Source: Lepidostoma basale
Taxonomy: Eukaryota; Arthropoda; Insecta; Trichoptera; Lepidostomatidae
Assembly: GCA_022606425.2 (NCBI GenBank)
Contig: JAHDVF020000875.1
Location: 1,426,001 to 1,490,000, forward strand
Reading direction: 5' to 3'
DNA: 64,000 nt
Under the pieces are notes generated by a model. The model was not told the origin of the DNA and made no database searches. It saw nothing but the letters and a program-made list of their open reading frames with translations. Shown piece after piece: positions 50,846 through 61,290 of this stretch. How positions within the stretch are numbered: the first letter of the stretch is position 1; each line of letters opens with the position of its first letter. Made by a program: the position numbers and the translations under genes.

Positions 50846-51094
50846 CAAAAATTAATACTCAGCGACTGGGGTAGCACCAGAGTTCTGCAAATCATTTGGT
50901 CTGTCAAAAAATATGCAAGTAAATAAAATCTAATGTTACATTTCATCTTTTGAAAACCTGCGCCTCGATTAATTGTCGTTTCACTGCAATATTAGCTCAA
51001 AATGCAATAATTTGGTTGGTTCTCCAAAAAACTTGTAATTATTATATAACATTTGAAACTAAAAATGTGAGATGTTAACTATGGAAAAAGAAAC

Positions 51095-51161
51095 GACAAC
51101 AACAAACCATCACGCCGTTTCCCCAAAGGGGGTAGAAGTAACTTAGATGGAAAGAGGTATA
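51095..51161 (-). mobile_element. LINE-A2 tail, left of family E insertion
   Basis: GACAACAACAAACCATCACGCCGTTTCCCC. The piece ends at gatggaaagaggtata (51146-51161), duplicated at 51579-51594. Confidence 0.75.
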
Positions 51162-51578
51162 TAAATTTCCACCACCACCCGAGACTGTTATAGGACGCAG
51201 CGACGCCCTTTCGTCAGTCTCGCTGCACTATCTAGGCCTGTTCCTTGTTCATCCGGGACTTACGTTAGTTTAATTTAGCCTTTTCTTGTCATCAATCAAA
51301 TGGGTGACAGACCACATTTAATCTATTCTTTTAACCTTATATATCTCCCGCGCGGCCTCACATCTCTTTATTATTAAATAAAATCAGAAGTAAACATTAT
51401 ATAGAGCACACCTTGAATTAGTAAAAAACACATTAAAATTATATAAAACACACATTAATACACAATACACAATAGGACAAAAATATAACAAACTAAATTT
51501 TAAAACAGGAAGAAGATAGTGTATGAGGTTGGCGGGAAAATGTTAAGTAAGAATAAATAAATTGGGATGGGATGTGCT
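51162..51578 (+). mobile_element. Family E insertion with 16-bp duplication
   Basis: A 417-bp insert starts near CACCCGAGACTGTTATAGGACGCAGCG and includes GTTCATCCGGGACTTACG; the AT-rich 3' part has no match. A perfect 16-bp direct repeat flanks it. The long duplication fits LINE-mediated retroposition, so family E may be a SINE or a processed fragment. Confidence 0.7.
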
Positions 51579-51705
51579 GATGGAAAGAGGTATAGGTAGG
51601 AATGGACCGCCACACTACTCGATCCTGTCATACCTCTCTAGCTTCCTCCACATTTTAAATAGCGAGTCAAACATGCACACCAATTCTTCCGACTAAAGGA
51701 AAGAC
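51579..51705 (-). mobile_element. LINE-A2, right of family E insertion
   Basis: GGAATGGACCGCCACACTAC, CTGTCATACCTCTCTAGCTTCC and CCAATTCTTCCGAC are minus-strand A2 C-terminal codons. Confidence 0.8.
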
Positions 51706-51717
51706 TCTATCGTACGC

Positions 51718-51960
51718 CTGATACCTAACATCATCTCAAGTGAGGCTTGCTGCTTTAACTATGTCTGCAGGGTTCTTCTCTATGTGGCTCTAGGTCTGCC
51801 TGGCTTCCTCTTTCCACCCACAGGAAACCAGTTTAGTACGCTCTGAGCGATGTAGGCTGGTTTCCATCTCAGAGTGTGACCAATTGACAGTCATTTGCGT
51901 CTAGCGACTTGTTATCTGAATGACATTTCGTCTACCATGACCCAGAGAACGGCATTTGCC
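51718..51960 (-). mobile_element. LINE C-terminal fragment (GGKRKPGRPR type)
   Basis: Minus-strand reading: LRWKPAYIAQSVLNWFPVGGKRKPGRPR, then WRRTLQT-like and LEMMLGIR. The WNP/GKRKxGRPRxTWRRT pattern is a common LINE C-terminus in insects. No tail remains. Confidence 0.7.
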
Positions 51961-52013
51961 ACTGTTTGGGCCAAAAGATTGTGATAATTATTATTATTGA
52001 AATTATTATTATT

Positions 52014-52255
52014 ATTTTGTTGAATCGCTCTTTACATCATGACAGCATGAGCCAAATTGATGTAAAGGGTATTATAGCTATCATAGTGATTCTCGTGACA
52101 TATGATAAGTAGCTAATCTATCGCCATTTTATTGTCTCGTGAATTCTACACCAGACCAAAGACAGTGTGACAATTACACTGCCCTCGCCGGGAATCGGGC
52201 CCGAAACCTTTGGGGTGGCAGTCAATGCACTAACCACTCGGTCACGAAGGTCGTA
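52014..52255 (-). mobile_element. SINE family S
   Basis: Nearly identical in layout to 22888-23112: 3' end TTGTTGAATCGCTC at the left, head ACGACCTTCGTGACCGAGTGG at the right. Box B is mutated (GGGCCCGATTCC). Confidence 0.9.
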
Positions 52256-52384
52256 ACCTATTTGTAAATACCTGGAGTTTTCCAATAACATCCGTGATAG
52301 ATTTCCAAATCTCAGAACATTACAGCAGTACGCTTTTAACGCTATGTTAAATATTTGGAACTTGAACTTTTACAAAATGAGAAG

Positions 52385-53170
52385 AGACGATGAGAGATCT
52401 CGGGTTCATCTATGAGAGTAGGTTGACTTTTCGTGCACATGTTGAGAGGATTTGTGGCACTGCACTGAAGATGTTGGGCTTCATCGTCCGGACCGGCAGA
52501 GTTTTCAGGGATCCCAATGTGCTCAGAGTCCTATACAACGCATTAGTTCGGAGCAGACTCGAAAATCGTTCTGTGATATGGAGTCCTCACGAGGCGAGAT
52601 ATTCCGTTATGCTGAAGAGGGTACAAGAAAAAATTCTGAGATGAAGTGAGAATTCTACATGAGGGAGTATGGTGGCTATCCGTGGCTCTATTCCACGGCA
52701 TTTCTTTTGGGAATGCTCGGAACCAATTCTCTACAGCTTCGAAGAGATGGACATCTAATTACCCATTTCTTCAGATTAATTAGGGGATACTTCGAGAACT
52801 CGGCCGTACTGGAGGGTGTCCGGCTTTTTATCCCTGATAGATATCTCCGACAGCGACAGCACAGATTGTTTTACCTACCGGCCGCCAGAACCAATCTGCC
52901 TCTGGTGACACCGGTGGCAAGAGCAATTAGTCTGCTGAATGCGGTCTCCTCGGAGATCGACGTCTTTCATATTAGTGAAAGTACGTTCAGAAGGCAAATA
53001 CTCTTAATTCTGGAGAGTATCCTGTCTTCCTAATGTTGAACCATCTCTCATGCGTTTCTGGTAGTATACTATACATAATATATAATATTATTTTACCTGT
53101 TCTCAATAGATGCCTTAAAAAGAAAATTTGTAATGTCTGTTGATGAAATAAACTGATTTGATTTGATTTG
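52385..53170 (+). mobile_element. LINE-B copy with full 3' end
   Basis: About 785 bp. Two open pieces, 52390-52644 (RDLGFIYESRLTFRAHVERICG ... RYSVMLKRVQEKILR) and 52659-53033 (MREYGGYPWLYSTAFLLGMLG ... RRQILLILESILSS), are out of frame with each other because of inserted bases near 52645. The 3' untranslated region (TACCTGTTCTCAATAGATGCC) and the tail TGATTTGATTTGATTTG are complete. Best copy for defining the LINE-B 3' end. Confidence 0.92.
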
Positions 53171-53665
53171 AAATAGTACTGGAACGATTTTTTTTTTCGA
53201 AATATGTTATATGTGATGTTACTATCTTTTAATATCATTAAACTCGTATCATAGGTGTGAAATGCTGAAAGCATTCCTTTTTTAAATTTAATTATATTAT
53301 CGTGAATTGTCTTTCTCCATCTGATGGAGTCTGAATAGAGCTATAATCTGAAGCAATCACACACGAGTGGAATGGATCCGCCCGGGACCAGTTCGGACGA
53401 ACTCCATTATTACCTCCTCATAAAAACCCTTACCTTTTGTACTAAACTGGGAAGCGTTTAAGTTTTTCAAGAGGGTAGCTTAAGACCATTCTTACAAGAA
53501 AACCTTTCGACTCAAAAAGGATGAAAGTCGAATCGCTATTATTATTATTGGAAGGCTAAATTAAATGTAGCCTTCGAGTGTTGTTCTCTTGAGCTTTTTG
53601 TATTGTTTGTTTTAAACACATTTAATTTTAAACAAAATCGACGACAGTTTAATTTTATTGAAAAT
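53171..53665. other. No recognisable feature
   Basis: No family match seen. Confidence 0.4.
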
Positions 53666-53667
53666 GA

Positions 53668-53775
53668 CCGGGTGGTTGTCTAAGGGATAGAACGCTTGGC
53701 TCCTGATCCAGAGTACATGGGTTCAAGCCTGGACACGACCAGATTCCTTCTTCATAATAATGAGCTATTTTCTGC
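53668..53775 (+). mobile_element. tRNA-derived SINE family P, reference copy
   Basis: GTGGTTGTCTAAGGGATAGAACGC resembles a tRNA box A region; box B GGTTCAAGCCT is at 53720-53730. Body CACGACCAGATTCC, TTCATAATAATGAGC is shared with 31619 and 40446. Confidence 0.78.
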
Positions 53776-53924
53776 TCACATTGAAGATTGTAAAATAAAT
53801 TCTAATATAATTGATTAAAATCCTTCGTATTAGTATTTATTAAATATTAAAAATATATATTATATAAAATTATAAAACAACTAGCTGACCCAGCAAACTT
53901 CTTAACTGCCTCAGGATAAATTAA

Positions 53925-54196
53925 TGTTATTACTGTTAAAATTTAAAACATTGTTCTATATCACAATTTTTATTTATTTACTGAGTGTCACGACAGCTGT
54001 TTCGCCAACCGATGTTGGCATCATCAGGTGTTACAATAAACTCAAGTTTATTGTAACATCTGATGATGCCAATATCAGTTGGCGAAATAGCTGTCGCGAC
54101 ACTCAGTAAATAAATAAAAATTGTGATATAAGTGTTTTAAATTTTAACAGTAATTATGTTGAAGTGTCATAGTGTTTCGGCCAAAACAATGTTAAT
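53925..54196. repeat. Inverted-repeat element, ACAGCUGU type, good copy
   Basis: Left arm TTCTATATCACAATTTTTATTTATTTACTGAGTGTC mirrored by the right arm GACACTCAGTAAATAAATAAAAATTG; both enclose ribozyme-like units. Terminus ATGTTGAAGTGTCATAGTGTTTCGG then GGCCAAAACAATG. Confidence 0.82.
53989..54030 (-). ncRNA. Hammerhead-ribozyme-like motif, best candidate
   Basis: Minus strand, 5' to 3': CAC (stem I), CTGATGA, one extra T, stem II GCCAAC/GTTGGC (six pairs, canonical G10.1-C11.1) with loop ATCG, GAA, ACAGCUGU as minimal stem III, C17, then GTG pairing with CAC. The cleavage triplet is GUC. Every conserved position of the hammerhead core is met. The very short stem III suggests action as a dimer, as in other type I motifs with minimal stem III. 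Confidence 0.75.
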
Positions 54197-54529
54197 CCTA
54201 GGTTCTCAAAGTGGGCGCTAACGCACCCTTTTGATGGGCGTTTAAGACTTTCAGGGGGGCAGTTGTAGACCCAGAAAAAATAAAGTGCGTTAGCAGATAA
54301 AAACATATATTCTTAAAAGACAAAAAAAAACACGCTAATTATTTCTTTCTTTTTTTCGTTCGGTATTCTACCTTACAGGTATGTCTTTTTCAGATGCATG
54401 AAAGATTTAATCATATTTTAAAATTCAACTATGTGTTTCTAAATATTTGGAATAACTTTTATGGGAGGGGGGCGTTGATTTTTCTTGTAAAGGGGACGGT
54501 GGCCCAGAAAAGATTGGAAACCTTTGCTG
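54197..54529. mobile_element. Possible hAT-like MITE
   Basis: Ends cctaggttctcaaagt and the reverse complement of cagcaaaggtttccaa resemble the hAT MITE at 2420-2745, as do GGGGGCGTTGATT-type inner phrases. The flanking eight bases do not match, so the call is tentative. Confidence 0.4.
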
Positions 54530-54547
54530 TAAATGGTATTAAAATTG

Positions 54548-54707
54548 ACCGCATTCTCGTGACATGTGATATGAAGTTAATCTATCGTCATTTTATTTTC
54601 ACGTGGATTCTATACCAGACCAAATACAGTATGACAATCACGCTTCCATCGCCGGGAATCGAATCCAGGACCTTCGATATGGTAGAGATTTTTCCATTCT
54701 GCCACAG
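54548..54707 (-). mobile_element. SINE family S, head damaged
   Basis: GCATTCTCGTGACATGTGATATG to CATCGCCGGGAATCGAATCC on the minus strand. The box A side is replaced by altered sequence and a following (AGA)n tract. Confidence 0.78.
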
Positions 54708-54844
54708 ACGCAGAAGAAGAAGAAGAGAAATAACAGGACGCAGTCATAAATAAAGCAGAATAAGAAGAAGAAGAATAAATGGTATGTTACAAGATTTTTC
54801 AAGGAACAATAAATAAGTGTAAAAAATAAAACACATTTAAATTA

Positions 54845-55447
54845 GTAACTAACTAACCATCACGCCGTCTCCCCGAAGAGGTAGGCAGAAAGAATAGACT
54901 GCCACACTTTTCTTTCCTGGCATATTTCTCTCGCTTCCTGAACATTCATACGCCGTGTCATGCATGCGCGTCGATTTTTCTGACTCCTCACATGGCTGAC
55001 ATTAAATATTTGATTTATTTGATCGTGCCATGTTTTCCTCGGTCTTCCTCTATTTCTGGTTCCATTTACATCATTAACATATATTTTTTTACCATTCTTT
55101 CTTCATTTATTCTTTCCATATGTCCAAACCATCTTAATGATGCTTTCATTATTTTTTTCATGACACCATCATGCGCACCGCATTCACTTCTAATATTTTC
55201 ATTCGACACTCTATCATACACAGAGAGATCTCATCGTCTAAGAGATCTCATTTCTACTGCATTTATTCTACTTTCATCCTTCTTTTGCCAGTTCCATGCT
55301 TCGCTTCCATACATAAGGGTCGGTAGAAGAACACCATTGTGCACTGCCATTCTAGCTTTTTTGGATAGGTTTTTGTTTGCGATGACAACCATTCTTTCAA
55401 TATGCCTCTCCACTCGCCCATCTCTTGTAAACATACTACCTAAATAT
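54845..55447 (-). mobile_element. LINE-A1 copy, minus, with internal deletions
   Basis: Tail (TAAC)n, then the full C-terminal region; codons for FTRDGRVERHIER..VVIANKNLSKKARMAVHNGVLLPTLMYGSEAWNWQKKDE lie at its right end. The RVGAGNKVNGALK codons and part of the SVYDR block are deleted. Confidence 0.9.
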
Positions 55448-55611
55448 ACTTTAAATTAGTAAAAGCAATTTTATTGAATTAGTTACCTCTACGTGACACC
55501 CGGGCCAACGGAAAGGCAACGTTCATTCAATTCATTGGAAACAAATGCAAATATAATTGCGATTTCAATCAAAGTAAAAGCTTAAATAAAATTTTACTCA
55601 TTTACAACACA

Positions 55612-55834
55612 ACACGTTAACAATGTAAATGGAGTAAGGAGTCGAGGTAGACCGAGGAAAACATGGCATGACCAAATTAATCAAATATTAAAAGTTGGTC
55701 ATGTAAGAAGCCGGAAGAATCGACGTGCGTGTATGACTCGATGTATGAATGTGCAGGAAGAGTAGTGTGGCGGTCCATTCTCTCTGCCTACCCCTGCGGG
55801 GAAACGGCGTAATGGTTTGTTGTTGTTGTTGTTG
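55612..55834 (+). mobile_element. LINE-A2 short copy with target duplication
   Basis: Flanked by tacaacaca (55603-55611 and 55835-55843). Encodes NVNGVRSRGRPRKTWHDQINQILKVGHVRSRKNRRACMTRCMNVQE, then a deletion, ending GGGGAAACGGCG and GGTTTGTTGTTGTTG. Confidence 0.9.
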
Positions 55835-55843
55835 TACAACACA

Positions 55844-55995
55844 TTCTTCTGGTTCTCATTTCTACTGCATTTATTCTATTCATGCCTTACTTTCGTACAT
55901 AAGAGTCGGTACAATAACACGTTGTTCTATTTTCAAAACACGGATAGAAATGTTCTTGTTATTTCTCGAATAGTATTTTCTAGCATTACTGTCGT
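55844..55995 (-). mobile_element. LINE-A fragment, minus, hosting the A2 copy
   Basis: ATTCTTCTGGTTCTCATTTCTACTGC, TTCGTACATAAGAGTCGG and TGTTCTTG..TATTTCTCG correspond to decayed MYESKA...EMRTRRM codons on the minus strand. Confidence 0.6.
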
Positions 55996-56319
55996 GAGTG
56001 CTTCCGGAAATTCTGTAATGTCAAACTTGCTAAACATAACCTCAATTTTAGAAGGAGTATCGATTTAAGTAATAAAAATAAGGAAATGAGATCATTTGCA
56101 TAATGTAAAGGATTGGTGTCACCTTAAGCAATAAAATAGCGTTGTACGGTGGACGCAGGGGAATAACGCGATAGCCCAATTGAATTGTAAATAATGAAAT
56201 TTAAAAAATGTCGTAAAAAAATCTTTTTAACTAAATACACATTTTTAAAAGATTTTTTTATAATCAAATGATTTTACTGAAATCCCTTGATGGAAGTTCA
56301 TTTTAAATAATGATTAAAG

Positions 56320-56440
56320 AAAACGATTTTTTTTAACTACTTCCACTTTTGTCTTTATTTCGACAGCGACCGGTTTCGCCAGGCTCGCTGGCATCGACAG
56401 ACTGGTGACACTATTGCAAACCGAGTCCTTTATATACACA
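56320..56440 (-). repeat. Ribozyme-like arm, ACCGGUC type
   Basis: AACTACTTCCACTTTTGTC and TCGACAGCGACCGGTTTCGCCAGG. On the minus strand: CAGT, CTGTCGA, T, GCCAG/CTGGC hairpin, GAA, ACCGGU, C, GCTG. CAGT and GCTG pair (one wobble), but A6 has become U. Confidence 0.6.
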
Positions 56441-56535
56441 CAGATCAGGGGTGGTAGACATGATTCTGTACAAAAATAATCTTTAATTTGATTTTAAATA
56501 TATTATTTACAATATTTTTTTAACAATAATATTTA

Positions 56536-57058
56536 AGTAACTAACTAACTAACTAACTAACCATCACGCTGTCTCCCCGGAGGGTTAGCCAGAAATAATG
56601 GAACGCCACACTGTTCTGTCCTGACATGCTTCTCTTGCTTCCTCAACATTCATACATCTTGTCATGCAAGCACGTCGATTTCTCCGATTTCTCACGTGAC
56701 CGACATTTAATATTTGATTGATTTGATCGTGCCACGTTTTCCTCGGCCTTCCTCTATTTCTAGCTCCGTTCACGTCGTTTACATATACCTTCTTTATCAT
56801 TCTGTTTTCACTCATTCTTTCCATGTGTCCAAACCATCTTAATGACCCTTTAATTATTTTGTTCATAACTCTTTCATTCGCACCACATTCACTTCTTATA
56901 CTTGCATGTGACACTCTATCATATACACATTTGCGACACATTCGTCTTGGAGATCTCATTTCTACTGCATTTATTCTACTTTCATCCTTCTTTTGCCAGT
57001 TTCATGCTTCACTTCCAAGGGTCGGCACAAGAACACCATTATGCATTGCCATCTTTGG
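56536..57058 (-). mobile_element. LINE-A copy, minus
   Basis: Minus-strand frame 56959-56585 is open: MRSPRRMCRKCVYDRVSHASIRSECGANERVMNKIIKG, WFGHMERMSENRM, GRPRKTWHDQINQILN, and QDRTVWRSII. A diverged subfamily between A1 and A2 with a (TTAG)n tail. Confidence 0.9.
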
Positions 57059-57062
57059 TGCC

Positions 57063-57477
57063 ACCATAATTGAATTTTAAATTATGAAATTAAAACAAAT
57101 GTTGTAAAAACTCTTTTTAAAGTGTACATTTAGTTAAAATCCGCTAATGTTGGTTCTCTGTTGACAGCGACACAAAAATGAGTGGATTTTAACGTAAATA
57201 TACGTTTTTAAAAGATTTTTTTATTATTTTTTTAATATCATTATTTACAATAATTTTTTACCATGAAATTTCGAATAACAAAATGAAGTTTTCAATAAAA
57301 CTGTTTTATATTCACCGTTTACAGGTGATAATTTGTGGTGTTCTACCCTTTGGCATTCTTTCCACAAGGCCAGCCCACCGTAGGCATTGAGACTTACAGA
57401 ATCTAACTACTATTTCCTGGTTAATCAGTTCTTCAAGTTCAGAATCTCACTACTGTTTCCTGGTTAATCAGTTAAAA
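57063..57477. other. No recognisable feature
   Basis: AT-rich with a duplicated TACTATTTCCTGGTTAATCAGTT-like phrase near 57410 and 57450. Confidence 0.4.
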
Positions 57478-57622
57478 GTAAAGTGGGTGGGCCGACGACA
57501 TTGCTGCCGGGGGGAATGTGGTTGCAGCTGGCAGAAAATAGAGACGAGTGGAAAGGACGGGAAGAGGCCTAGGTCCAGCAGTGGACCGATGAAGGCTAAC
57601 GAAGAAGAAGAAAAAAAAGAAC
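57478..57622 (+). mobile_element. RTE-like LINE terminal fragment
   Basis: WVGRRHCCRG-like codons in a shifted frame, then AENRDEWKGREEA, a stop, VQQWTDEG and (GAA)n. Confidence 0.75.
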
Positions 57623-58061
57623 AGTACAGTAATATCAAGTGAATAAATTTTAATTTTCTTAATTAGGTCACGATGCTTATTTTATAGTTCCCTGTTAATT
57701 AAAAATATTCCAGATTCTGAAATATCACGTTATTCCTATGTATTTTCCATCTTCCCTAATGAGATTTATAGTCAAATAACAGAAACTTTAGAGTCGATGT
57801 GAATGAAACAGACCGGAATAATTTTCCCTAGCAAAAAAAATCTGAAGGCAATCCATATTTAGCCATTAAAACTGTCGCTATTACTCTCAAAACAAAACAA
57901 ATATCAAATAATGCTTTGTCTTAAAATAAGCAGGAAATTAGGACAACAAAACTGACTTCATCCGTCATTTTGTAGTAACAAAATTGGCTTAGTACTTCTA
58001 TTTTTTTTTCCTGAAAGGATATCGGTTAGTTAAGGCTACTGTACAGAGAAACAAAATATTA
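57623..58061. other. No recognisable feature
   Basis: AT-rich, no match. Confidence 0.45.
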
Positions 58062-58071
58062 TAGATTGTAT

Positions 58072-58303
58072 ATGTTAATGATGTAAATGGTACCAGAAAT
58101 AGAGGAAGACCGAGGAAAACGTGGCACGATCAAATAAATCAAATATTGAATGTCGGCGATGTGAGGCCGCAGAGAAATCGACGCGCGTGCATGACACGAT
58201 GTATGAATGTTGAGGAAGCGAGAGAAATATGTCAGGAAAGAAAAGTGTGGCAGTCCATTATATCCAGAGACGGCGTGATGGTTAGTTAGTTATTATAGTT
58301 AGT
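58072..58303 (+). mobile_element. LINE-A1 insertion with 10-bp duplication
   Basis: A 232-bp copy from ATGTTAATGATGTAAATGG to the tail, flanked by tagattgtat (58062-58071 and 58304-58313). A deletion removes the TTTCTGCCTACCCCTTCGGGG segment. The clean duplication defines both ends and confirms target-primed insertion. Confidence 0.93.
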
Positions 58304-58510
58304 TAGATTGTATTTACAGCGGTTTATCAACTTAGAATGTATAGAACCAACCAGCCTTTGATGATATTGTGGAGCATGATTACTCTGAAATCGATTGTAT
58401 TCATAGCATTTGAGATATTCTTGAAGTGAATATCTAACAAGATTGACTCATTAACCCTGGTTATGCCGGTAGGTAAAGTTAGAAAATATTGACTAAACAT
58501 TTGATAATGC

Positions 58511-58990
58511 ATTCTTCTTCATCTGGCTTTGTCCACTCCTGGACAAAGGCCTTCTCCATGCGCTTCCATATCAATCTGTCTTATGCAGACTGCATCCAGG
58601 TTATTCCGACGTGTCTATTCAGATCACCCTTCCACCGTAGTTGCGATCGCCCTGCACTTATCTTTACTCCACGGTCTCCAAGTCAGCAGTCTTCTTGTCC
58701 ATTTTTCATCTGAGCTTCTGGCTACGTGACCTGCCCAATGCCATTTTAGAGTCGCCACCCGGTGGATGATGTCAGTGACCTTTGTTTTTTCTCTCACCAC
58801 ATCGTTTCTGACTCTGTTGTCTCTTAGGATTATTCCTTACATGGCTCTTTCCATGGCTCTTTGGGTCACTCGTAGTTTCTCAGAACTTTGTTTGGACAAT
58901 GTTATAGTTTCAAGACCATAAGTACCAACTGGCAGAATGCAGGTTTCATAAACCTTACGTTTCAGGTTGATCGGGTTGATAATGCATTAA
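58511..58990 (-). mobile_element. LINE-R (RTE-like) 3' fragment
   Basis: Minus strand: a 5' extension beyond the 29044-29492 copy (INLKRKVYETCILPVGTYGLE), then EKLRVTQRAMERAM, RVRNDVVREK, WAGHVARSSDEKWTRRL, AEKAFVQEWTK. The (GAA)n tail is reduced to CTTCTTCATC. Confidence 0.87.
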
Positions 58991-58992
58991 TA

Positions 58993-59037
58993 AATTGAGG
59001 GACGCCGAGAGCCCAGTAGGAGACAGATGTCCTAGCT
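58993..59037 (+). mobile_element. LINE scrap, family of 7805-8288
   Basis: AATTGAGGGACGCCGAGAGCCC and GGAGACAGATGTCC match 8112-8152. Confidence 0.65.
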
Positions 59038-59038
59038 A

Positions 59039-59170
59039 AATAATAAAACGATGTTTATTTTGTCTTTATTTCGACAGCGAGCCTGGCGAAACCAGTCGCT
59101 GTCGAAAAAAAGACAAAGGTGGAAGTAGTTAAAAATCGTCGTTTTATTTAATTATTATTTACATTTTAGT
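59039..59170. repeat. Compact inverted-repeat element, ACCGGUC type
   Basis: TTTGTCTTTATTTCGACAGCGA faces TCGCTGTCGAAAAAAAGACAAAGG with only the sequence GCCTGGCGAAACCAG between. The two halves of the unit at 56320-56440 appear fused after loss of the centre. Confidence 0.65.
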
Positions 59171-59237
59171 AAAATCATTTGATTATCATAAAAATAGACT
59201 TTCAATGACGTGTTTAGATATAGTCAAATACAAAAAG

Positions 59238-59538
59238 ATCATTAAAATGGTTAGGACATATGGAAAGAATGAATGAAGAAAGAATGGTAAAAAAATTATA
59301 TGTTAACTATGTAAATGGAACCAGAAATAGAGGAAGACCGAGGAAAACGTGGCACGATCAGATAAATCAAATATTGAATGTCGGCCATGTGAGGAGTCTG
59401 AGAAATCGACGCGCATGCATGACACGATGTATGAATGATGAGGAAACGAGAGAAATATGTCAGGAAAGAAAAGTGTGGCAGTCCATTCATTATGCCTACG
59501 CCTTCAGGGAGACGGCGTGATGGTTAGTTAGTTAGTTT
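59238..59538 (+). mobile_element. LINE-A1 3' copy
   Basis: Open frame 59260-59520, MERMNEERMVKKLYVNYVNG to YAFRETA; a stop replaces the W before the FGHMER block upstream. Tail GGTTAGTTAGTTAG. Confidence 0.92.
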
Positions 59539-59539
59539 T

Positions 59540-60112
59540 TTCAAAATTCAAATGAAAATCATTTCCCTGGTGAGTGGCCGCGAAAATTAAAACGTACGAA
59601 GCAAAGAAGTGAAGTTATTCCCCTTAACGTAATTTTATTTTATATGAAAAAATTCTTTCAAACAAAAAGTAATCAGTCTGTTTTTGTAACAATATTCTTC
59701 CCAAACGAGAGGACAAAAACATGAGTCCTTGCCATCGTTTTGAACATAAATCAATCCGAGCTTTTTATTAAGTGAGTGATTTATGATGTTATAATATATG
59801 AAATACTCGCCGGAAAATTGCCTACATTGTTGCCAGAGGATCACACGAGATCATATCATCTCTGAGGGCAGAAAATCTTACGAGATTTTAGACTTATTTT
59901 GAATCTAGAGAGTGTTCTTATAAGGTTTCATTTATTCAAGTTTTTTTTAAATTAAGCTTTTTTCGCTACTATCTACAACGTTTTTTGTACCAAAATTTGT
60001 AACAGTTTTATATGTTATTTGCGACATTTTGTATTGTAACCATAAAAAATCTCCACTTGGAGAGAATCTTGATGAGTCTTATGTATGTTGGAAAACTAGG
60101 GCCATCAGAAAT
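59540..60112. other. No recognisable feature
   Basis: No match to other window sequence; minus-strand frame 59635-59844 has no recognisable motif. Confidence 0.45.
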
Positions 60113-60114
60113 GT

Positions 60115-60545
60115 ATCAAATCAAAACAAATCAATTTATTTTTAGAAATTTCTACTATCTCAAAAGATATTTAAAAAAAAATTAAGGAATTGAGAACTGG
60201 TTAAACTTTAGGAAGACAAGATACTCTTTAAAGTCAAGAGTATTTGTCTTCTGAACGTACTTTCACAAATATGAAAGACGTCGATCACCGAAAAGATTGT
60301 GTTCAGCAGACTAATTGCTCTTTACACCAGTGTCATTAGAGGCAGGTTGGTTCTGGCGGCCGGTAGGTAAAACAATATATGCTGTCGGGGATATCTATCA
60401 GGAACAAAATATCAACTTTCTCCAGCTCGGCCGAATTTTTTAAAATATCTCCTGATTAATCTAAAGAAATGAGTAATGAGATGCCCATCTCTACGAAGCT
60501 GCAGAGAGTTCATTCCCAACATTCACAAAAGAAATGCCATAGGAT
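60115..60545 (-). mobile_element. LINE-B copy, minus
   Basis: AAATCAAAACAAATC tail, short 3' untranslated region lacking the ACCAGGAACGC block, then minus-strand codons for ESTFRR, RTNLPL, RQHILFYLPA and RRDGHLI. Ends near the GMLGMNSLQ codons. Confidence 0.87.
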
Positions 60546-60547
60546 TG

Positions 60548-60608
60548 AGCTACCCCAGAATCTACCCCAGATATACCCCAGATATACCCCAGAATCTACC
60601 CCAGAATA
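60548..60608. repeat. Short tandem repeat (ACCCCAGATAT/ATCT)
   Basis: Five to six CTACCCCAGA or ATACCCCAGA units in about 60 bases. Confidence 0.85.
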
Positions 60609-60989
60609 CCATACTCCTCATATATCTTAGTTTTTTTTTCTGAATCCTCTCTAGCATAATGGAATATCTGATAATATGTGGTACAATTTCACAATATGAA
60701 ATACCTAAAGTAAATAATAGAGTTGTACACAATATCAATTAACTCTGAATTAATAAATCTTACCATCCATATTATAAAATTTCATGTATTATTGTTGCTA
60801 CATAATTACTGGTTTTCTCACCTCATAATAAAGGACTAATTTGTCTGACTCATTGAGATTGAATTTCTTTATGGTATAAGTACTGTTATTTAATTAGCGT
60901 GTTTTTCCATATTAATTGCTTATATTATTGTGTAAAGTTTCTTCCCCTATTAATAATCGTGAATAATATAAAAATGAAATCTTTGTGTA

Positions 60990-61290
60990 TTTATCTTTGT
61001 GTATTTACCGAAACAGCTGTCGCGACGATTTTATAAAAAATAAACTAATTCGATTTATTTTATAACTGTTAATTCAAAAACTTTGTTTTATATCACAAAT
61101 TGTATTTATTTTACTTTACGACATTTGATATATATTTATGAAACACCTGATGATGTCAACATTGGTTGATGAAACAGCTGTCGTAAAGGCAAATAAATAC
61201 AATTTGTGATATAAAACAAAGTTTTTGAATTAACAGTTATAAAATGTCAAAATATCATAGTGTTTCGGCCAAAACAATGGACTATTAATT
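60990..61290. repeat. Inverted-repeat element, ACAGCUGU type
   Basis: Arms TTAATTCAAAAACTTTGTTTTATATCACAAATTG and its inverse around 61195-61240, with a partial extra arm at 61008-61040 (GAAACAGCTGTCGCGACG). Ends CATAGTGTTTCGG and CCAAAACAATGGACTATT, the shared terminus. Confidence 0.78.
61145..61184 (+). ncRNA. Hammerhead-like motif, short stem I
   Basis: AC, CTGATGA, T, GTCAAC/GTTGAT hairpin, GAA, ACAGCUGU, C, GT. The core is intact; stem I offers only two pairs before a mismatch, so folding is uncertain. Confidence 0.5.

Noticed and set aside
54992..55459. 155-codon plus-strand frame
   Set aside because: Antisense to the minus-strand LINE-A copy.
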